64,000 bases of DNA from Strigops habroptila (GCF_004027225.2 NC_044279.2:51546744-51610743), one strand, 5' to 3'. Counted from the first letter of the stretch, positions 24,335 through 37,500 are shown. A program made the numbers and translations. The notes: generated by a model not told the origin, from the sequence alone.

Positions 24335-24340
24335 AATAAA
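24335..24340 (+). terminator. FGF23: FGF23 polyadenylation signal
   Basis: Canonical AATAAA, 1.67 kb after the stop codon, followed by a T-rich stretch (CTTATCCTTCTCTCC). Cleavage would be near 24355. Confidence 0.6.
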
Positions 24341-24355
24341 CTTATCCTTCTCTCC

Positions 24356-27300
24356 AAATGGTGGATTCTTCATCTTCTATTCAAGCTCCCTGTTCCAGAA
24401 AGGCTTGAGTGAACAAATGGTACTAGCACTGTCTGAGATTTTTTGTCCCACTATCCCCTGTGATTTTCAGCCTCATAGGATGCATCTTCTGAGGTGTTTC
24501 ATGCACCACAACTATGAAAGATCTGTGAAAGAGGATGAGAAAAAGTCTTAGTAGGTCTAGGCTGATCATGAAGGGATTGTCATCTCTATGGAGAAACAAT
24601 TTCTGCAACCCAGAAGCAATGGGAAACCACTGACCTAGCAGTTCAGTCCACTAGGAAATATTTGTGATCCTGGCTCCAAGATCTTAGGATAAAAGATACT
24701 TGGTAAATTACCATAACACTCACACAAAACATTGTAACTCCATTCCTAGGGCTATGCTAAGGCTCTGTTTTGCAGCAAAACAACCACAAAGCGCATTTCT
24801 CACAACTGAGAACTAAGTGCCAGGTAGACATCACCCATCAGTGTTTCAACCCTGCTTCTTTTGCCAAGGTGGGGGTTGGGAATTACATAGCTTGATGCCT
24901 TGATATAACCTTCTACCTTCCCTCCCAAGACACTCACATTGCCTTTGGTCAGTGCTCTCTCCTTCCAGAGCTGCTGAAGGTGCAAGGACAATGGTCAGAG
25001 GAGACTGAGCTGGCCATTTCAAGAGCTCCCATCTATTCGTTCTATTGCTAGATTTTATCTCACTGCAGACTGTGTAATTTTACAAAGTGCTCTTCAGTAA
25101 CAATCCTGCAATGCAGTTTGAGAACAGTCACAGACAGTGGTGGTGCCTAAAGCCCAGAAAAACATAACATAACAGCATAACATGGGCTCACGCAAACACT
25201 GTTTCTGCTCTCCTGCCGGCTGTGCAGGCCTTTGCTAGGCTCTTTTCATCAACCACCATCCTGTCTTCCCCTACCCTTGTCTTCAGCCCTTAGCTTGATT
25301 TAACAGGGATTCACCCTCTTTTTACATTATTATCCGATTCTGCGGTTTTTAGAAAATCAGACGTTCAAAGAAAGTCCATGGCTAGAAGTCAAAGAGGTTC
25401 ATATAGAGGATTTATGCTGGAGCTGAAAGACAAACATTTCTGCACCCTTTTCAGCCAAGCCCCTGTGCTTTTCACAAGGATGAATGAAGTCTTATTTTTG
25501 AGTCATGTATGCTTGTGAAAGAAGTATGAAAAAAGAGTAAGGTGCCAGTCACATACAGGTCTCAAACACTACCTGGAGATGAAGATTATGAGGTATATTT
25601 GGCTACTCAAAGAAATAAGAGACCCATTCAGTTTTATTACCTGGAGTTGTTCTAACAGAGGAAGACAGGACGTGAAGGGCTGCACCTGGCCCAGACTCCT
25701 GACAGTGACCAGAACCAGGCATCTGAAAGGATAGTCCCAATAATGATAACGTAGCACCTGGTTTCTTCCAAGCCTTGTGACACTGTTTCAGATCCTAGAG
25801 CATGATGATTCACACATCTTAGAGCATCTTTGCATTTCCTTTTAACCTTTATTCCTTTAATTCTGTAAATCTTCACTAACCTACCACACACCCCAGTCTA
25901 TTTTGTGTTCTGTTAAGTGGCTGATCTGGATAATATCTAACAGAAATTGAGTATTCTGCTTAGTAACTTAGTTGAGGGCTATGTGGTTTTGCTGAACGAC
26001 ACGGTGGACAGCAGCTTTAATTAGACCACAAACCCATTCCAGAACCCTGAGCAAATCATCATACCCAACAATTCTTCACTGTACTCGAACAACATCTGAT
26101 GCATAAGCCAGGAGTCTATTTGCTGAGGCTAAGGCACAACTCTAGATGCAGCCTAGATGTTTTCAGAAGGGAGAAGGACCAATTTTAAGACTCAAGAAGT
26201 AGTAAGATTGGCAAGTTAGCTAAATTTAACTTCAATTTCTATGATTTCTTGGGTGTTCTACTGAGCTTGAAATCCTTCTGTAAAGTAGGTCTCCCCTTCC
26301 TCTACCCTAAATGAGATTCATCTGCCCAAGAGTGAACTTCATTCCTGTCTGTTAGCTTTCAGGGTAAGCAACCTGCTTAGGAAGGCACAATGTTTAAAAC
26401 TAGCAACTTCCTAAGTGCAATATTGCCTACTTGCTCCCCCAGAACTAACCATGCATTAAGCACCAACTCTCGGATATGTTGGTAACAGGAAGTCTTTTAC
26501 AAAATGCTCTTGGTGTTTACCTGAATAACTCAGGGGGTTTGATTTATTTAACCCAGGTCATTGTTTCTCATTTTCAAGCTAGAACTACATTTCCCAGCTC
26601 CTCCTTGAAAGCGGCAAGAATTACACGTAGTGTTGCAGGTGAGATCTCATCACTGCTTGCACAATGGCAATGATTGCACAATGATTCCTTACCTTGACGA
26701 AAGACACCTTTCAGGATCAGGCTTGTCTTTCTAAATGCAACACCACCAACTTCCCACAGTAAGTCAGAGGTTAATATTACCCCAGGTGTTTCTCCTCCTT
26801 CATAGTTATCAACAATTACCTTCCAGCTTGTAGAGGATATTCTTGTCATGGGTCTCAAAGTGCCTGAGCTTGTAGTCTGTAGTGAGTGGTTTCATGCCAT
26901 GTCTTTAATTTCACGCCTCCATCATTTCTTCCTCTGCATGATATTCTGACCAACCTAGTTATTGGTGATGATTCCTCATTAATATTTCCACATTCCTATA
27001 TTCTTATTCAAAGTAATTAAAAAAAAAAAAATCCCCCATGAGGAACTTAAATACTAAATTTACTCTAGCTCGGTGCTTGACCTTGGACATTACTACTTAC
27101 TCATATGCCCATAAATTGCCTGCATTCCTACTTCACCTTTTTTTTTCTAGTAACATTTATCTTTTCCAGTTGAGCTGATGGTTTCCATCGTGGCATGCTG
27201 TCAAGTGTTCAATTAAAATTCACCTAGATCATTTTCCATCATTTTCCCCCTTGCTAAACATCAGTTCTTTCACTAAAGAACTATCAATTTAGTCTAGTGT

Positions 27301-28073
27301 GAACTACTTATGCGAAAAATTCATTGAATTATAGTCAAGGTTTCATTTACCTCTCGTCTGTAATTACATTCTCCTTCAGAATTTGCTCTAACGCCTTGAA
27401 TGTTATTAAGGTCAAACTAACAGTTCTGTAAAATTACTTTGTCCTTTGTTCTCAAATAAAAAATATTTTATTTCCTATTCTCTAGTCACACAGTTCCACA
27501 CCCAACTTGACAGATCTATTTAAAATAGTTGCTTACGGACGTGTAATTTTAGATGTGCTTTCCAAATTCTGGGATAAAGATTAGTCATTTTCCCTGACAG
27601 GAGCATATTAAATTCTTTAATTTTTGGCTTTAAATGTGGTATTTTCCCTTTCCTCATTCCCATCATCCATCTTCTTTCACCCTTGTGTTCAATACTGCTG
27701 TAAATGAAGTAATTCATTTTGGGGATATAATTTAAGATTATCCAACCTCTATTCCATCTACACACAGCAACATTTCTGATACTCCTTTCGTTGTTCTCTA
27801 TTTTGATACACACATATCTCAAGATGGTTTTGCTACTTGCTTTAATTTATTTTGCAAATTCTCATAATTTCGTATCTAGCTTTCTTTCTACTCCTTATAG
27901 CTTCTCTTCCCAGAATCAGTAACTCATTTGGAGATGATTCTTGATCTGATCAGACCTAGAGACCCTCCCTGTCATTTTTGCCTGTTTGTGATGTAACTGG
28001 GTAATTTTTACACCTCTAATTTAAACAAGCAAAGCTTTCCCCCTTTCTTCCATATTAAATCCATTTAAGGCTC
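24356..28073. other. Intergenic between convergent FGF23 and TIGAR
   Basis: I see no exon or clear repeat. A poly-A run lies at about 27018-27030. The region is A/T-rich and unremarkable. Confidence 0.4.
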
Positions 28074-28185
28074 TTAAGTATAGTTGACCTTATTAATTTT
28101 GTGACTTTTAAGTACAGCTGACCTTATTAAACTAATTTTGTGATTTTTAAGTATAGCTGACCGTATTAAACTAATTTTGTGATTC
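28074..28185. repeat. Minisatellite, three copies of a 34/39-bp unit
   Basis: The units are 28074-28107 (34 bp, lacking an AACTA-like insert), 28108-28146 (39 bp) and 28147-28185 (39 bp). Each begins TTAAGTAYAGYTGACC and ends AATTTTGTGA plus a short tail. The last two differ at only a few positions. Confidence 0.92.
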
Positions 28186-31100
28186 TCGCCCTTCTGAAAT
28201 AAAACCTTTCTTAATTCACTTTTCAATTGCTAGGTCTTCCAAAAATACATTAATGACTTACCACAGTCAAGTCTAGTGCATCACCACTCCTTCACCTATG
28301 GCTTGATCAACCAACTGGGCATTAAGGAGGAGAGAAAAGATCACATCCAACTATGCTCCAAAAGGGGTTCTGCCCAGTAATTGCCTAGTCCTGATTTGTG
28401 TTTTTATCCCGATATCCTCCTGTGCCTGTATTCTCAGGGCCTCTGCTATTGTTTCGATTGTGCTCTCAGCAGCCCCACTGTCAGCTTCTGGTGTTCAGGT
28501 AGGACATTTGTAGACTTATCCAGGGCTCCCTGCCTGCCAGGAAACCTCAGGGATGTTTGCAAGTGACATGAGAGCCATCTCAGCACAGGAAACCTGCCCA
28601 AACAGCAGGTTGGATTTACCACGCACAACCAGATCATCCACACAGCGGGTTTGCAACAGCTGTGGATGTCAGGAAAACAGCTCACATACTGTGCAGTTGA
28701 TTTGTGCTCATGCAGCTGCCATTTGCCTGGGATTACTACATATCCAAAAACCTCAGGCTCATGGCCAAAGCCCTCAAAAGAGGGACACATCTGGGGAAAA
28801 TCGGACATATTTTAGGTCCAGGCGTGTGGGCTGTGGATCTGAGGCAGTCTCATGAAATACCAAAAGCTTGGATAGAGAATACATGCGATCTAAATTCTGA
28901 ACATAAGAAAAAACAACCGAACTTCCTCCTATTGCAAAGACAGGGCTATGTCTGGAAAACAGAAACACAAGAGAGAACTGTGAGAACAGAGAAAATATCT
29001 TGAAAAAGGGCTGATAGTTTAGGGGAAGGAAACTGTGATACTACCAGAGCACTCTGCCAAAGGGCATGCCTGGTGACTGCTAGACATTTAGCAGACTTGC
29101 CAGGAGATGATGGTGGTGGAGCCAAAACTAAGGAACAAGTGTGCTACCACGCAGGGAACTTTGAATTCCTCTTTGTTTCTCCTGTCACCTTTTCCAAATC
29201 AAGCCCAGCCTGGAAAAGCACTGCTTAAACATGAATGATGACTTTATCAAAGGAGGTCACAACTTCCCCACCTTTTGAAGCATCACTTTTTTGTGAGCAG
29301 AATACCACTGGACTCTTCAGCAAAAGAAAAGATTAGCTGAGAAAGGAGAAGACGGAGTTTCCTCTTGATCTCGGTGTTCTTCACAGTCGCCTTTTCTTCT
29401 CCTATTGTTCCACCTGAAAAAGCCTGCCAAGACAGCTTTTATTTTAACCTTGACCAGTTTAAAGGACTGGCGATTGGTTACCTCACATCTGACTACAGGC
29501 CATGATGCGGACAAGCTGAGATGTTTCTAACATTTACTTCAACACTATTTGCCTAAAAAGGCATTCAAAAGGAATGTACCTTCTTCTTATCACTTGAAAT
29601 TCTTATCATCCTAGTAATATACTTAACAGCTCGATCTGCTTGCACAGCCCCTCTTGCATCTTGGCAGCTACTGCTGAAAATCCACCCTGTAGTTAAGGCC
29701 TTGTCTCCTGCTGCTAATTAGAGACTGGCATTTCACAAGGACAAAACATTCATTGCCCACTACTGAGTAATCCCTCAAATATTTATGTTCTGTTACTATT
29801 CCTAACAGAACCATCTATAACTGCAGCTCTCCTTTCCCATGATCCCAATAAACTGTACGGAATTACTGTACAAATGTGCAAGAGTCACTTTATTAAAAGA
29901 GCAAGAAGATAGATTTCATCTCAGTGTCGATTTAAAGACTTTAAAAGGCCTAAAGAAAAAAGGCTTTACAGTTAACTTCAGAAGCTTCCAAAATTACTGA
30001 TTTACTTTTTAATGCATAGAGAAGCTTATATCTGATATGATGAAGGCAAAATAAAACACATAATTGTATTAGGGGAGGCTGTAAGATTACCTAGGCCAGT
30101 ACCCTGTCTCCAACAATGTCAAGTGCAGATACATATGGAAAGATTGCAATAAAGCAACTGCAGAGCACTCTTGACTGCTTATACTCCCCCAGCTCCTAGC
30201 ATATGTGTTTGCACCAATTTAGTGCGTTTTATAAAGTGTTGATTTGGACATTCTAGCTCTTAAGCTTTTAATTGAAAAATGTTACTTCATTAACATAGGA
30301 GCTGTTTAGAAAACTGGAACAGTTTCACCCTTTGATATTTTTCATGGTCAGGCACTATTGTACCATCTGCCTGCCCTAAGGAAGAGTTAACCCAAGATAA
30401 AAGAATTTGTTAACAATAATAAAGAAAACAATCATAAAGACAAGGTTTCTTAGGATGGGTCTAAATTTTAACCACCTACACATACATTAAAGAAGGTAAA
30501 TCGTATTACAGAGGAAGAGTCAAAAATCCATATGGGAAGATTGTCACCTAAGTGGCAAAGCATTTAACAAGTAAGTAGATGTTCCCCTAGGATATTCACC
30601 TCATCAGCAAGAACAAAGTGTTAATTAACCTGCTTGAGGGTAGTCAAGAAAGCAAAAGAAGCCTCTTAAACTCAGGGAAGCACACAAATCACTAGGTGTG
30701 TTCTGAAATATTTGACAAAAGTTACTGACTTACGGGAGGATTAGGTGCCCACTCATTTTCTAGCTGATGAAGGATGCACATTTGCAACTTGGTTACTCTG
30801 GCTCCAAGAAGTATTAATGGAATGACCGACAAAATTCAGGACATGACAATTACAGAGAAGTTCAAGCTATTTAAAGCACCAGCAGGATGGGCTCCTGCTA
30901 TGTAACTAGCCTTCCTGAAATAAACAGGCACTACCAGGGTCAAGCAAATTAAGAATGAGCTCCCGCCTCACCCTCTGCCATTAACTCTGTTAGTAGTCAC
31001 CAATAAAACTTTTCTGCCTTCTTTGGCTGCGATCAATTTAGTATTTAGGAGCCCTCTAGGAAGAGGCATTTCGCAAGAAGCTTGAGGAGTCTGTGCAGAA

Positions 31101-31365
31101 GTCCACATTCGCATTTTTCCTTTGTGCATACATAACTTATTCCCTATAGCATATCAAAAATAAATCCTTTTTTTTTTTTTTTGTGAAAGACAGACATGGA
31201 CACTTTTAAACAAGTCTTGAGCAGTTCCTCAAGCTACCACTGTCATCTCTGTACTTTTGATTTGAAACTAGGCCTTTTTAAATTTCACAAATACAAACTC
31301 ACTGGTTGGGTGGTAATCATGCCTAATGTCAATAATGGTTGGCTACCAAGGATTCTTCCAGTTTC
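28186..31365. other. Intergenic, with opposed polyadenylation-like motifs
   Basis: No coding exon is recognised. AATAAA at 29847-29852 (+) and its reverse complement TTTATT at 29889-29894 (an AATAAA on -) lie 42 bases apart. The latter could end a long TIGAR 3' UTR; neither is proven. A stretch near 30070-30125 (GGCCAGTACCCTGTCTCC) looks repeat-like, but I cannot name the family. Confidence 0.35.
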
Positions 31366-31800
31366 GTAGAATCATAGAATCAACTCAGTTGGAAAAGACC
31401 GTTAAGATCATCAAGCCTAACCTTTACCCCAGGACTGCCAAGGCCACCACTAAACCATGTCACTGAGGGCCGTGTACCGTGAGGATACATGGTTTGCGAA
31501 CACTTCCAGGGCCAGTGATTTCACCACTGCCCTGGGCAGCCTGTTCCAATGCCTGAGCACCCTCTCTGTGAAGAAGTGTTTTCTAATATCCAATCTAAAC
31601 GCCCCTTTTGCAGCTTGAGACCATTTCCTCTTGTCCTATCACTTGTTACCTGGGAGAAAGACTGACCCCCACCTCGCTACAACCTCCTTTCAGGTAGTTG
31701 TAGAGAACAATAAGCTCCCCCCCTGAGCCTTCTCCAGACTAAACAACCCCAGTTCCCTCAGCCGTTCTTCATTAGACTTGTGCTCCAGGCCCTTCACTTT
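31366..31800 (-). mobile_element. CR1 LINE fragment, antisense on +
   Basis: It starts with the tail TAGAATCATAGAATCA, then GGAAAAGACCGTTAAGATCA, AGGCCACCACTAAACCATGT, CTGGGCAGCCTGTTCCAATG, CAGCTTGAGACCATTTCC, CTTGTCCTATCACTTGTTAC and CTTCTCCAGACTAAACAACC, ending GCTCCAGGCCCTTCAC. This is the full 3' landmark order of a CR1 read from its 3' end. It is 5'-truncated and sits just beyond the likely TIGAR 3' UTR. Confidence 0.93.
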
Positions 31801-32369
31801 TGGCTGGCTTTCTCAAAAAACCCCTCTTTACTAATTTTCTGAACATTTTATTGTGAATTCAGAAATTTTTCCTTTTAAAAAACACTGACTTTGCTTAAGA
31901 CCTTTGTTGTGAACAAAGGCTCTTTATATAAAATTAAACTTGAAATAGGGCCATTTGACCAAAGCTTCTTTATCTGTTGTTGAGAAATCTTAAGTTTTCC
32001 AGGATTCTGTATTATGAAGATGTCATGTTTGCTGGAAAACCTCTAGTCATAAAATTATGCTCAGACACACCTGTACATTTATGAACTGCCTCATACAGGG
32101 AAAGAGAAGCCACAATGAAGCGGCTTTCCTCTGTATCTGTAAAGAAATGAAAGGAAGCCAGCTGATCAGTAACAAGTTTAGCCTATCAATGCAGAAGTTC
32201 AGTATAAAACTCCAATTTGAATTCGCCAACCTCACTTAAAGACATTCAGTCCTTCACATTATGTAATGTTAGAGGTTGCAAGACTTTGCTGGCACCAGTT
32301 ACCACTACGCATTTTTTACACATCAGGTAAGCTGCTTTCCTCTCAATGGACTAGTTTTCAGACATGGCA

Positions 32370-32500
32370 GTAGGTGGTTTCATGGTTATTTAGTGGATAA
32401 AGAAACCCCACTGCAAGTAGAAAGCCTTAGGTTCATTTCCAGATTCTGGAGAAGACCACCTTGGAAGCTCACCACTGGGCCAAACACTTCCCATTTCATC
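32370..32500 (+). repeat. Possible MIR/CORE-like SINE relic
   Basis: GGTTATTTAGTGGATAAAGA, then AGGTTCATTTCCAGATTCTG and CTGGGCCAAACACTTCCC follow the order of a tRNA-derived amniote SINE ('agtggttaa..', 'gggttc.a.tcccag..', 'cttgggcaa..actt'). Divergence is high, so the call is moderate. Confidence 0.45.
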
Positions 32501-33439
32501 CTCTAGATTTTAGCATATTAGTATTGGACAAACAACCACAGAGAACACACACAGATTCCCATTCTGTGTTCAGGTAAGAATCCAGAGGAATTTCCTACTA
32601 AGTGACAGTCAGAAGAATAGAAGCAGCAAAGTACAGTCACTAGAGTCAGATTAAGTAATTCTATTGCTGGTTTTTTCAGTAGGGCTACAGTTAAGTATAG
32701 CTACCCACCTGTTCAAGGAAACAATAGCAACCTCTTTTTCCTCCTCAAAATTCAGGTCTCTGCTTCAAGGCAAAGAAAACAAGTAGTTTAAAAGACACTG
32801 GACAGCATATTTTTAAAAATTATAAAAAAATTAAAACTTCAAACAGTTAATTTTGTACAGTTGCAAGCAATTTAAGTATGTCCTCAACATGTTAACATCA
32901 GTGGTTCTTCCAGGTAAGAGTCAGGATAGTGCTGATCTGTCAGCCCTAAAAAAGGCTCTTTTTTACAGTAAAAGACCAGCCTGGGGTTTTTCAGGAAAAA
33001 AAACCCCAAAGGAAGTTATATGACCTGAGTAAAGCTTCATAAAGTAATATTAACAAAGATTTTTACCTCAAAAGAAATACAGATGAAATGGAGTTCTATT
33101 CAGAAGCCTTTAATTCATTTTTTAAACAGGCTTAAAATACGCAAACGAAGAAAAAGTATGTGGATATAAATAACATAAATCAGATAGTCACACTCCAAAC
33201 ACCCCAGTGGGGAAAGAATGCAGTACTAAAGCAACTACAGTCATCGAGCAATCAAACTTGCCTAATTCTAGGCAAAACTATTCATCCATCAAGTGCCTGA
33301 TTACAATAGTCAAAAGGATTCTAGTCAGGTACAACTCACCCTATTGATAAGGTTCCTTTTCAGAAGAGACCCCATTACTTCAACTATGTGCACATGAGGT
33401 TCCTCATCCTGCTTACAGTTAAAAATAAATACTTTATGT

Positions 33440-33640
33440 TTGTGTACAGTGCTCTTCAACAGAGGTCTCAACAACCCTAATGGTTTCTTAGAAAACACTC
33501 CTGCGAGGTAGGTATATCATCATTCTCACTTTACAAATGGAAGAGAGATTTGCCCAGAGTCTCACAGCTATTTAGTACCAGAACCAGGAACATGCCCCCT
33601 GACTCTGTAACAAACGTTTTCCACTAGGCAATGCTCCTTT
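33440..33640 (-). repeat. MIR SINE relic, antisense
   Basis: Read on the - strand it gives GGAGCATTGCCTAGTGGAAA, GTTCCTGGTTCTGGTAC, AATAGCTGTGAGACTCTGGG, CAAATCTCTCTTCCATTTGT, AAAGTGAGAATGATGATATA and CCTACCTCGCAGGAGTG. That is the box B region, the CORE phrase and the 'cctacctcatagggttgt' tail of MIR in the right order. Confidence 0.78.
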
Positions 33641-34076
33641 TTATGTTATACTATTGCATTCAAAAAAGTTGTTTTAAGACAATATACGTTTAATATTACA
33701 ATATACTATATTGTAACAAAACAATGATACAGTATAGTTCATCTTTGAGGTACCATTCCTCTCCCCTCCCCAACTTTTTTACCTGGAGATAACCAAAATA
33801 ATTATGGACTAATGAAGTTTCTATAGGTGTAAATATACAAGTGACTAAGTATTAAGTTTCTGTTCATAAAGAACATTTGTGTGATTTCTGAAGTGCCAAC
33901 TTATATCAGGCACTAGGACCATGCAAATCATGTTATTTTAAGACGGTAAGCAGTTGCATGTCTTCATTTTTGCAGTTTAATGTCAGTAACTCCAGTCAAT
34001 CTCAGTAATTACTACAGATACCTTTTCCAAGGTTAGTATAGTGGTGATCTAGAACCATTTCCCCCTACAAAGCCTC

Positions 34077-34535
34077 TTAAAAGACTTTTGGAGCTACACA
34101 TTCAGCTCCCACATCTACTAAGTGAGAGTCTTGATTTAGACAAACACATGTGATTTCAGGTTTTAACAAATTTCCATTTTCAAGTTTTATAACGAAGTGA
34201 CTAACACCTGTGTTGGGACTGACAGAAGACAACTGAGACTTTGTTAAAGTTGTTGGCAAAGTACAGTTGAGATGTGAAACAAAATAACCAATCCAGTTCC
34301 TCATGTAGGCTCCATGACTCACCACTAATATATTGGCATCTAGTATTTTAGAAACTCCACCATTATCAGAGCTAAGTTCTGCTTCGCTGCAGTGGTTTGT
34401 CCAAGGGAAAACAAACTGTTCTTTGGATGTTCCTGAGCTTCTGCTTGCTGCACCATGCACGTCTTGCTCTTTCTGTTCCAATTCAACAGCTAGCTGACAC
34501 AGAAATTCAAAGAAATCCCTTGCACGTTCTCTTAC
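34077..34535 (-). CDS. TIGAR: TIGAR coding exon 6 (last)
   Basis: Begins after CTTTTTAG with [15 protein letters not shown] (human [15 protein letters not shown]). It includes [12 protein letters not shown] with catalytic H201 and [18 protein letters not shown], and ends [19 protein letters not shown] plus a short tail before the stop at 34077. It encodes residues 128-279. The 40-residue stretch after the first helix is Ser/Gln/Glu-rich and poorly conserved, as in other vertebrates. Confidence 0.96.
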   Translation of the reverse strand, partial: VRERARDFFEFLCQLAVELEQKEQDVHGAASRSSGTSKEQFVFPWTNHCSEAELSSDNGGVSKILDANILVVSHGAYMRNWIGYFVSHLNCTLPTTLTKSQLSSVSPNTGVSHFVIKLENGNLLKPEITCVCLNQDSHLVDVGAECVAPKVF

Positions 34536-37500
34536 CTAAAAAGAAAGGTCAGAAGAGATCACTGTGAAGAATGCAAGAGACTTTGCCTTTCAGAAATCTG
34601 AGATGGAACTACTTCAGTTAAAAGACATTTATCACAGACAAGTCTCAGAAATCAACGCTAAGTTACTGAATGCTGTAAAAACAAATCTGCCCTCCGAAGC
34701 CAAGGTTCAGAGAAATCGCCATCATCCTTCTGCAAATGACTGCTTCATGTGGAGACAATCTCAAAATCAATACCATAGTTCTAAAGAGATTCCCTGCTTG
34801 GCAGACACTGTAATCAGGTCAAGTGTTTGTAGCGTATAAAATAACGGTCTTTAGTTGGGCTAAGCTCTCAGTAAGACGTTCCAAAGTACGTATGCAATAG
34901 ATGCATCTGCACTGAAAGTAGGGCACAAATAAATAAATACCATACTTCATCCAGTGTTTCTCCTCCAGAAGGCGTGAATGAAGGACACTGCTCTCCAGCA
35001 GCCTTTGCCATAGCCTTGAGGTCAGTCAAAGGCCTTCCTTCTGCAACACCATATTTCTGTAAGAGACAAGAACAGGTTTAGCCAGATGCATCAAGTCTCC
35101 TGTACCACTTTCAATGCAGTATCTCTTAACAGCTTTGTTTTAAGTGATTCTCAAGTGTAACACACATTTTTCACATTTTATTCCAATATTGGGGGAGGAG
35201 GTAACTTTATATCTGCTATTTAAGCTAAATGTATACATATAAAGCGTGTGTGTTTATATATATATATGCTGGTGTGTGTGTGTATATATATATTTTCGAC
35301 ACTCAGCACACAAAATTCAAGAGTCTTTGTAACCGACATTACATTGCAAACACCTCTGTATGTTGCTGTTCACATGAAGATAAACTGTACTGTCAAACGT
35401 TGTTACACACATCCCAGAAACCCAGATGTTGACGACTAGGATACAGACGCATACTTCTTACTGAGGCTTTCTTGACTTCTGTGTCACTATCCACTTGTTG
35501 TGGATATGCAATTAGGTGCCATAATAATTAATTTATTACAATCTTCGGAATTTAAAAGTATTGAAACACATCTACTTAAGCTTCTCAATCCCTTTCTCTA
35601 CAGCAAAATATCGAGAGTTTAAGAACACTAAGACAGATATGAAGAATTCAGTGCCCTGAAGATGCTGAAAATGAAATCCTAATCTTATTTTTCTAGACTT
35701 CTCTCATGAAAGCAAGGCACAAGAGAATAAAACTTTCCTAACAGGATCAATGACATATGATCTCTTAAAGGACTTTGCTTCTTTTCATGCAATTCAAACT
35801 TAATTCCAGTTATAGAGAGTAGTGACCTACAACTGTGTCCTGCGGACACTGTGCTGGCATTTCTATACATCCATACAAATGCGTAAAAGGGGGAAACAAG
35901 TGTAACAGACTTAAGATCATTCTTTCTAAAATTCTGTATTAGAAACTGTAATATCTTTTAAAAACATCAAGTGACAAAGCAACTAAAGGAGTCTGGAAGG
36001 CATTTACTTGCTGATTTCAGGGGAAGAACTGGAATTTCCAACAGAAAACAAAGATCCAAATAGGAAATGCTACAATCATGTTATGCTCCTTAAACACATA
36101 TTTGCACGCTGGCAGTGTGCCATCCCACTTTTGGCTTCGTAGCATTTCCTTATTTAAAATTCAGCTGACAGTCTCCGTGTAGCATCTGAAGGATGGTTCA
36201 TATTAGCAGTAACAGCCAGCATCTGAGTTTATTCTTATCAAGACATACTTAAAACCAGACAGGAGGTACATGATGCCTGCTATCAGACAGAGAGGCTAAT
36301 CAGGAAAGCAGATTGTTCTATGGACAGCAAAAAGCTTTCCATGTGCAAATGAAAAGGTATAAACAGCTAAAAACCCAACACCGAGTTGTGCTATCAGGCT
36401 AGAGAAGGTAGGCAGAGAATGTATCTTCAACACTTTACATATGGGGTTGGAAAACAGAGCTTTTAATTACGTTTAAGAGAATTCGCTCTACATGTAAATC
36501 TTACCTTACTTACATCACTAAAGCATCACAGTTACATCACCAATCACTACGTTTTGGCTTTGCTTCACAATTCTGCAAACAATTTACAGCACCCAATGTG
36601 AGGAGTTCAGTTTTCAGTGATTAAGAACACATCAAATAGTGCCCTCCAACGCTAAATCTACTGTTTAATAAACCAAGATATCCGTCAGCGGCACGTTACA
36701 TTTCAAATTGTTCGATGTTCAATATTAAAGCAAACTGTTTTGGCACTTACTCTCTCTCGAAGTCTTGCATCACACTTGATTTCCAAATCTTTGCAAAACT
36801 TATTTTTTCCCAGAATTGTGGCAGCAGTCTAAAAAGTGAATATACAGTCACATCAATGAGCTGTTTTCTCATGGGATAGCCAGACCATCTTACACCACCA
36901 CAACCAATGTCAATCACACTAGTAGGACCCAAAAATCCAAGATAAAAAGGTTTTCAGCTAGTAGTCTCTGTCAGAATTGGATATAAGGCCTGTGTCAGGC
37001 CATAAAAGGCAGAAAACCTGCAATCTTCTGAAAGTTCTTCCACAATTCAAAGCCCAGAACAGTTGAAGACATTTAGGACCTATGAAAGGTCTGCAGGAAG
37101 ATGCACAGCAGCACAAGATTTACCAGGATAAAAACCACATCTTCTCTCAAGTCTACTGCCACTCACAAAGCAATCATGCCAACACATTCTTCCTAGTATG
37201 CAGGTCAGACTCTCAAGCAGTACATTCCTAAAAACTGATCAGTTAATCCGACCACAAAAAAAACAACATAGCATCTAACAAATGAAATTACTTTCTGGCA
37301 AGTGGCTACTTAATGCAACTCAGAAATCAAATACTCTTGAAGCAGTTAAGAGGCAGGAGGATGTCTGCTGGCAACAAACTGAAGTTGTTACAAGGGAGAA
37401 ACGCACTGGATGATGTACTTGGAAGGAGAAAAGAATATCTAGCTTATTGTATTCACCTGCCTCTTGATGGCATGGCCAAGAGACAGAGAAAACCCAAAGG

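Larger units (their letters stand above)
22666..24355 (+). other. FGF23: FGF23 3' UTR (inferred)
   Basis: No coding signal follows the stop. The stretch is A/T-rich, carries an AU-rich element at 24237-24253 and an AATAAA at 24335, giving a UTR of about 1.7 kb. The human FGF23 3' UTR is also long (about 2 kb), which supports this reading. The exact end is inferred. Confidence 0.65.
31847..34076 (-). other. TIGAR: Probable TIGAR 3' UTR (extent uncertain)
   Basis: Directly follows the TIGAR stop on the - strand. The first well-placed AATAAA on that strand is at 31847-31852 (TTTATT as written), just before a CR1 copy. Another at 29889 would give a 4.2 kb UTR, and human TIGAR also has a very long 3' UTR. 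No coding frame is seen. Contains MIR-like relics at 32370-32500 and 33440-33640. Confidence 0.4.

Noticed and set aside
36747-36932. A 61-codon frame over TIGAR exon 4
   Set aside because: It reads a different frame from the conserved one (residues [16 protein letters not shown]).
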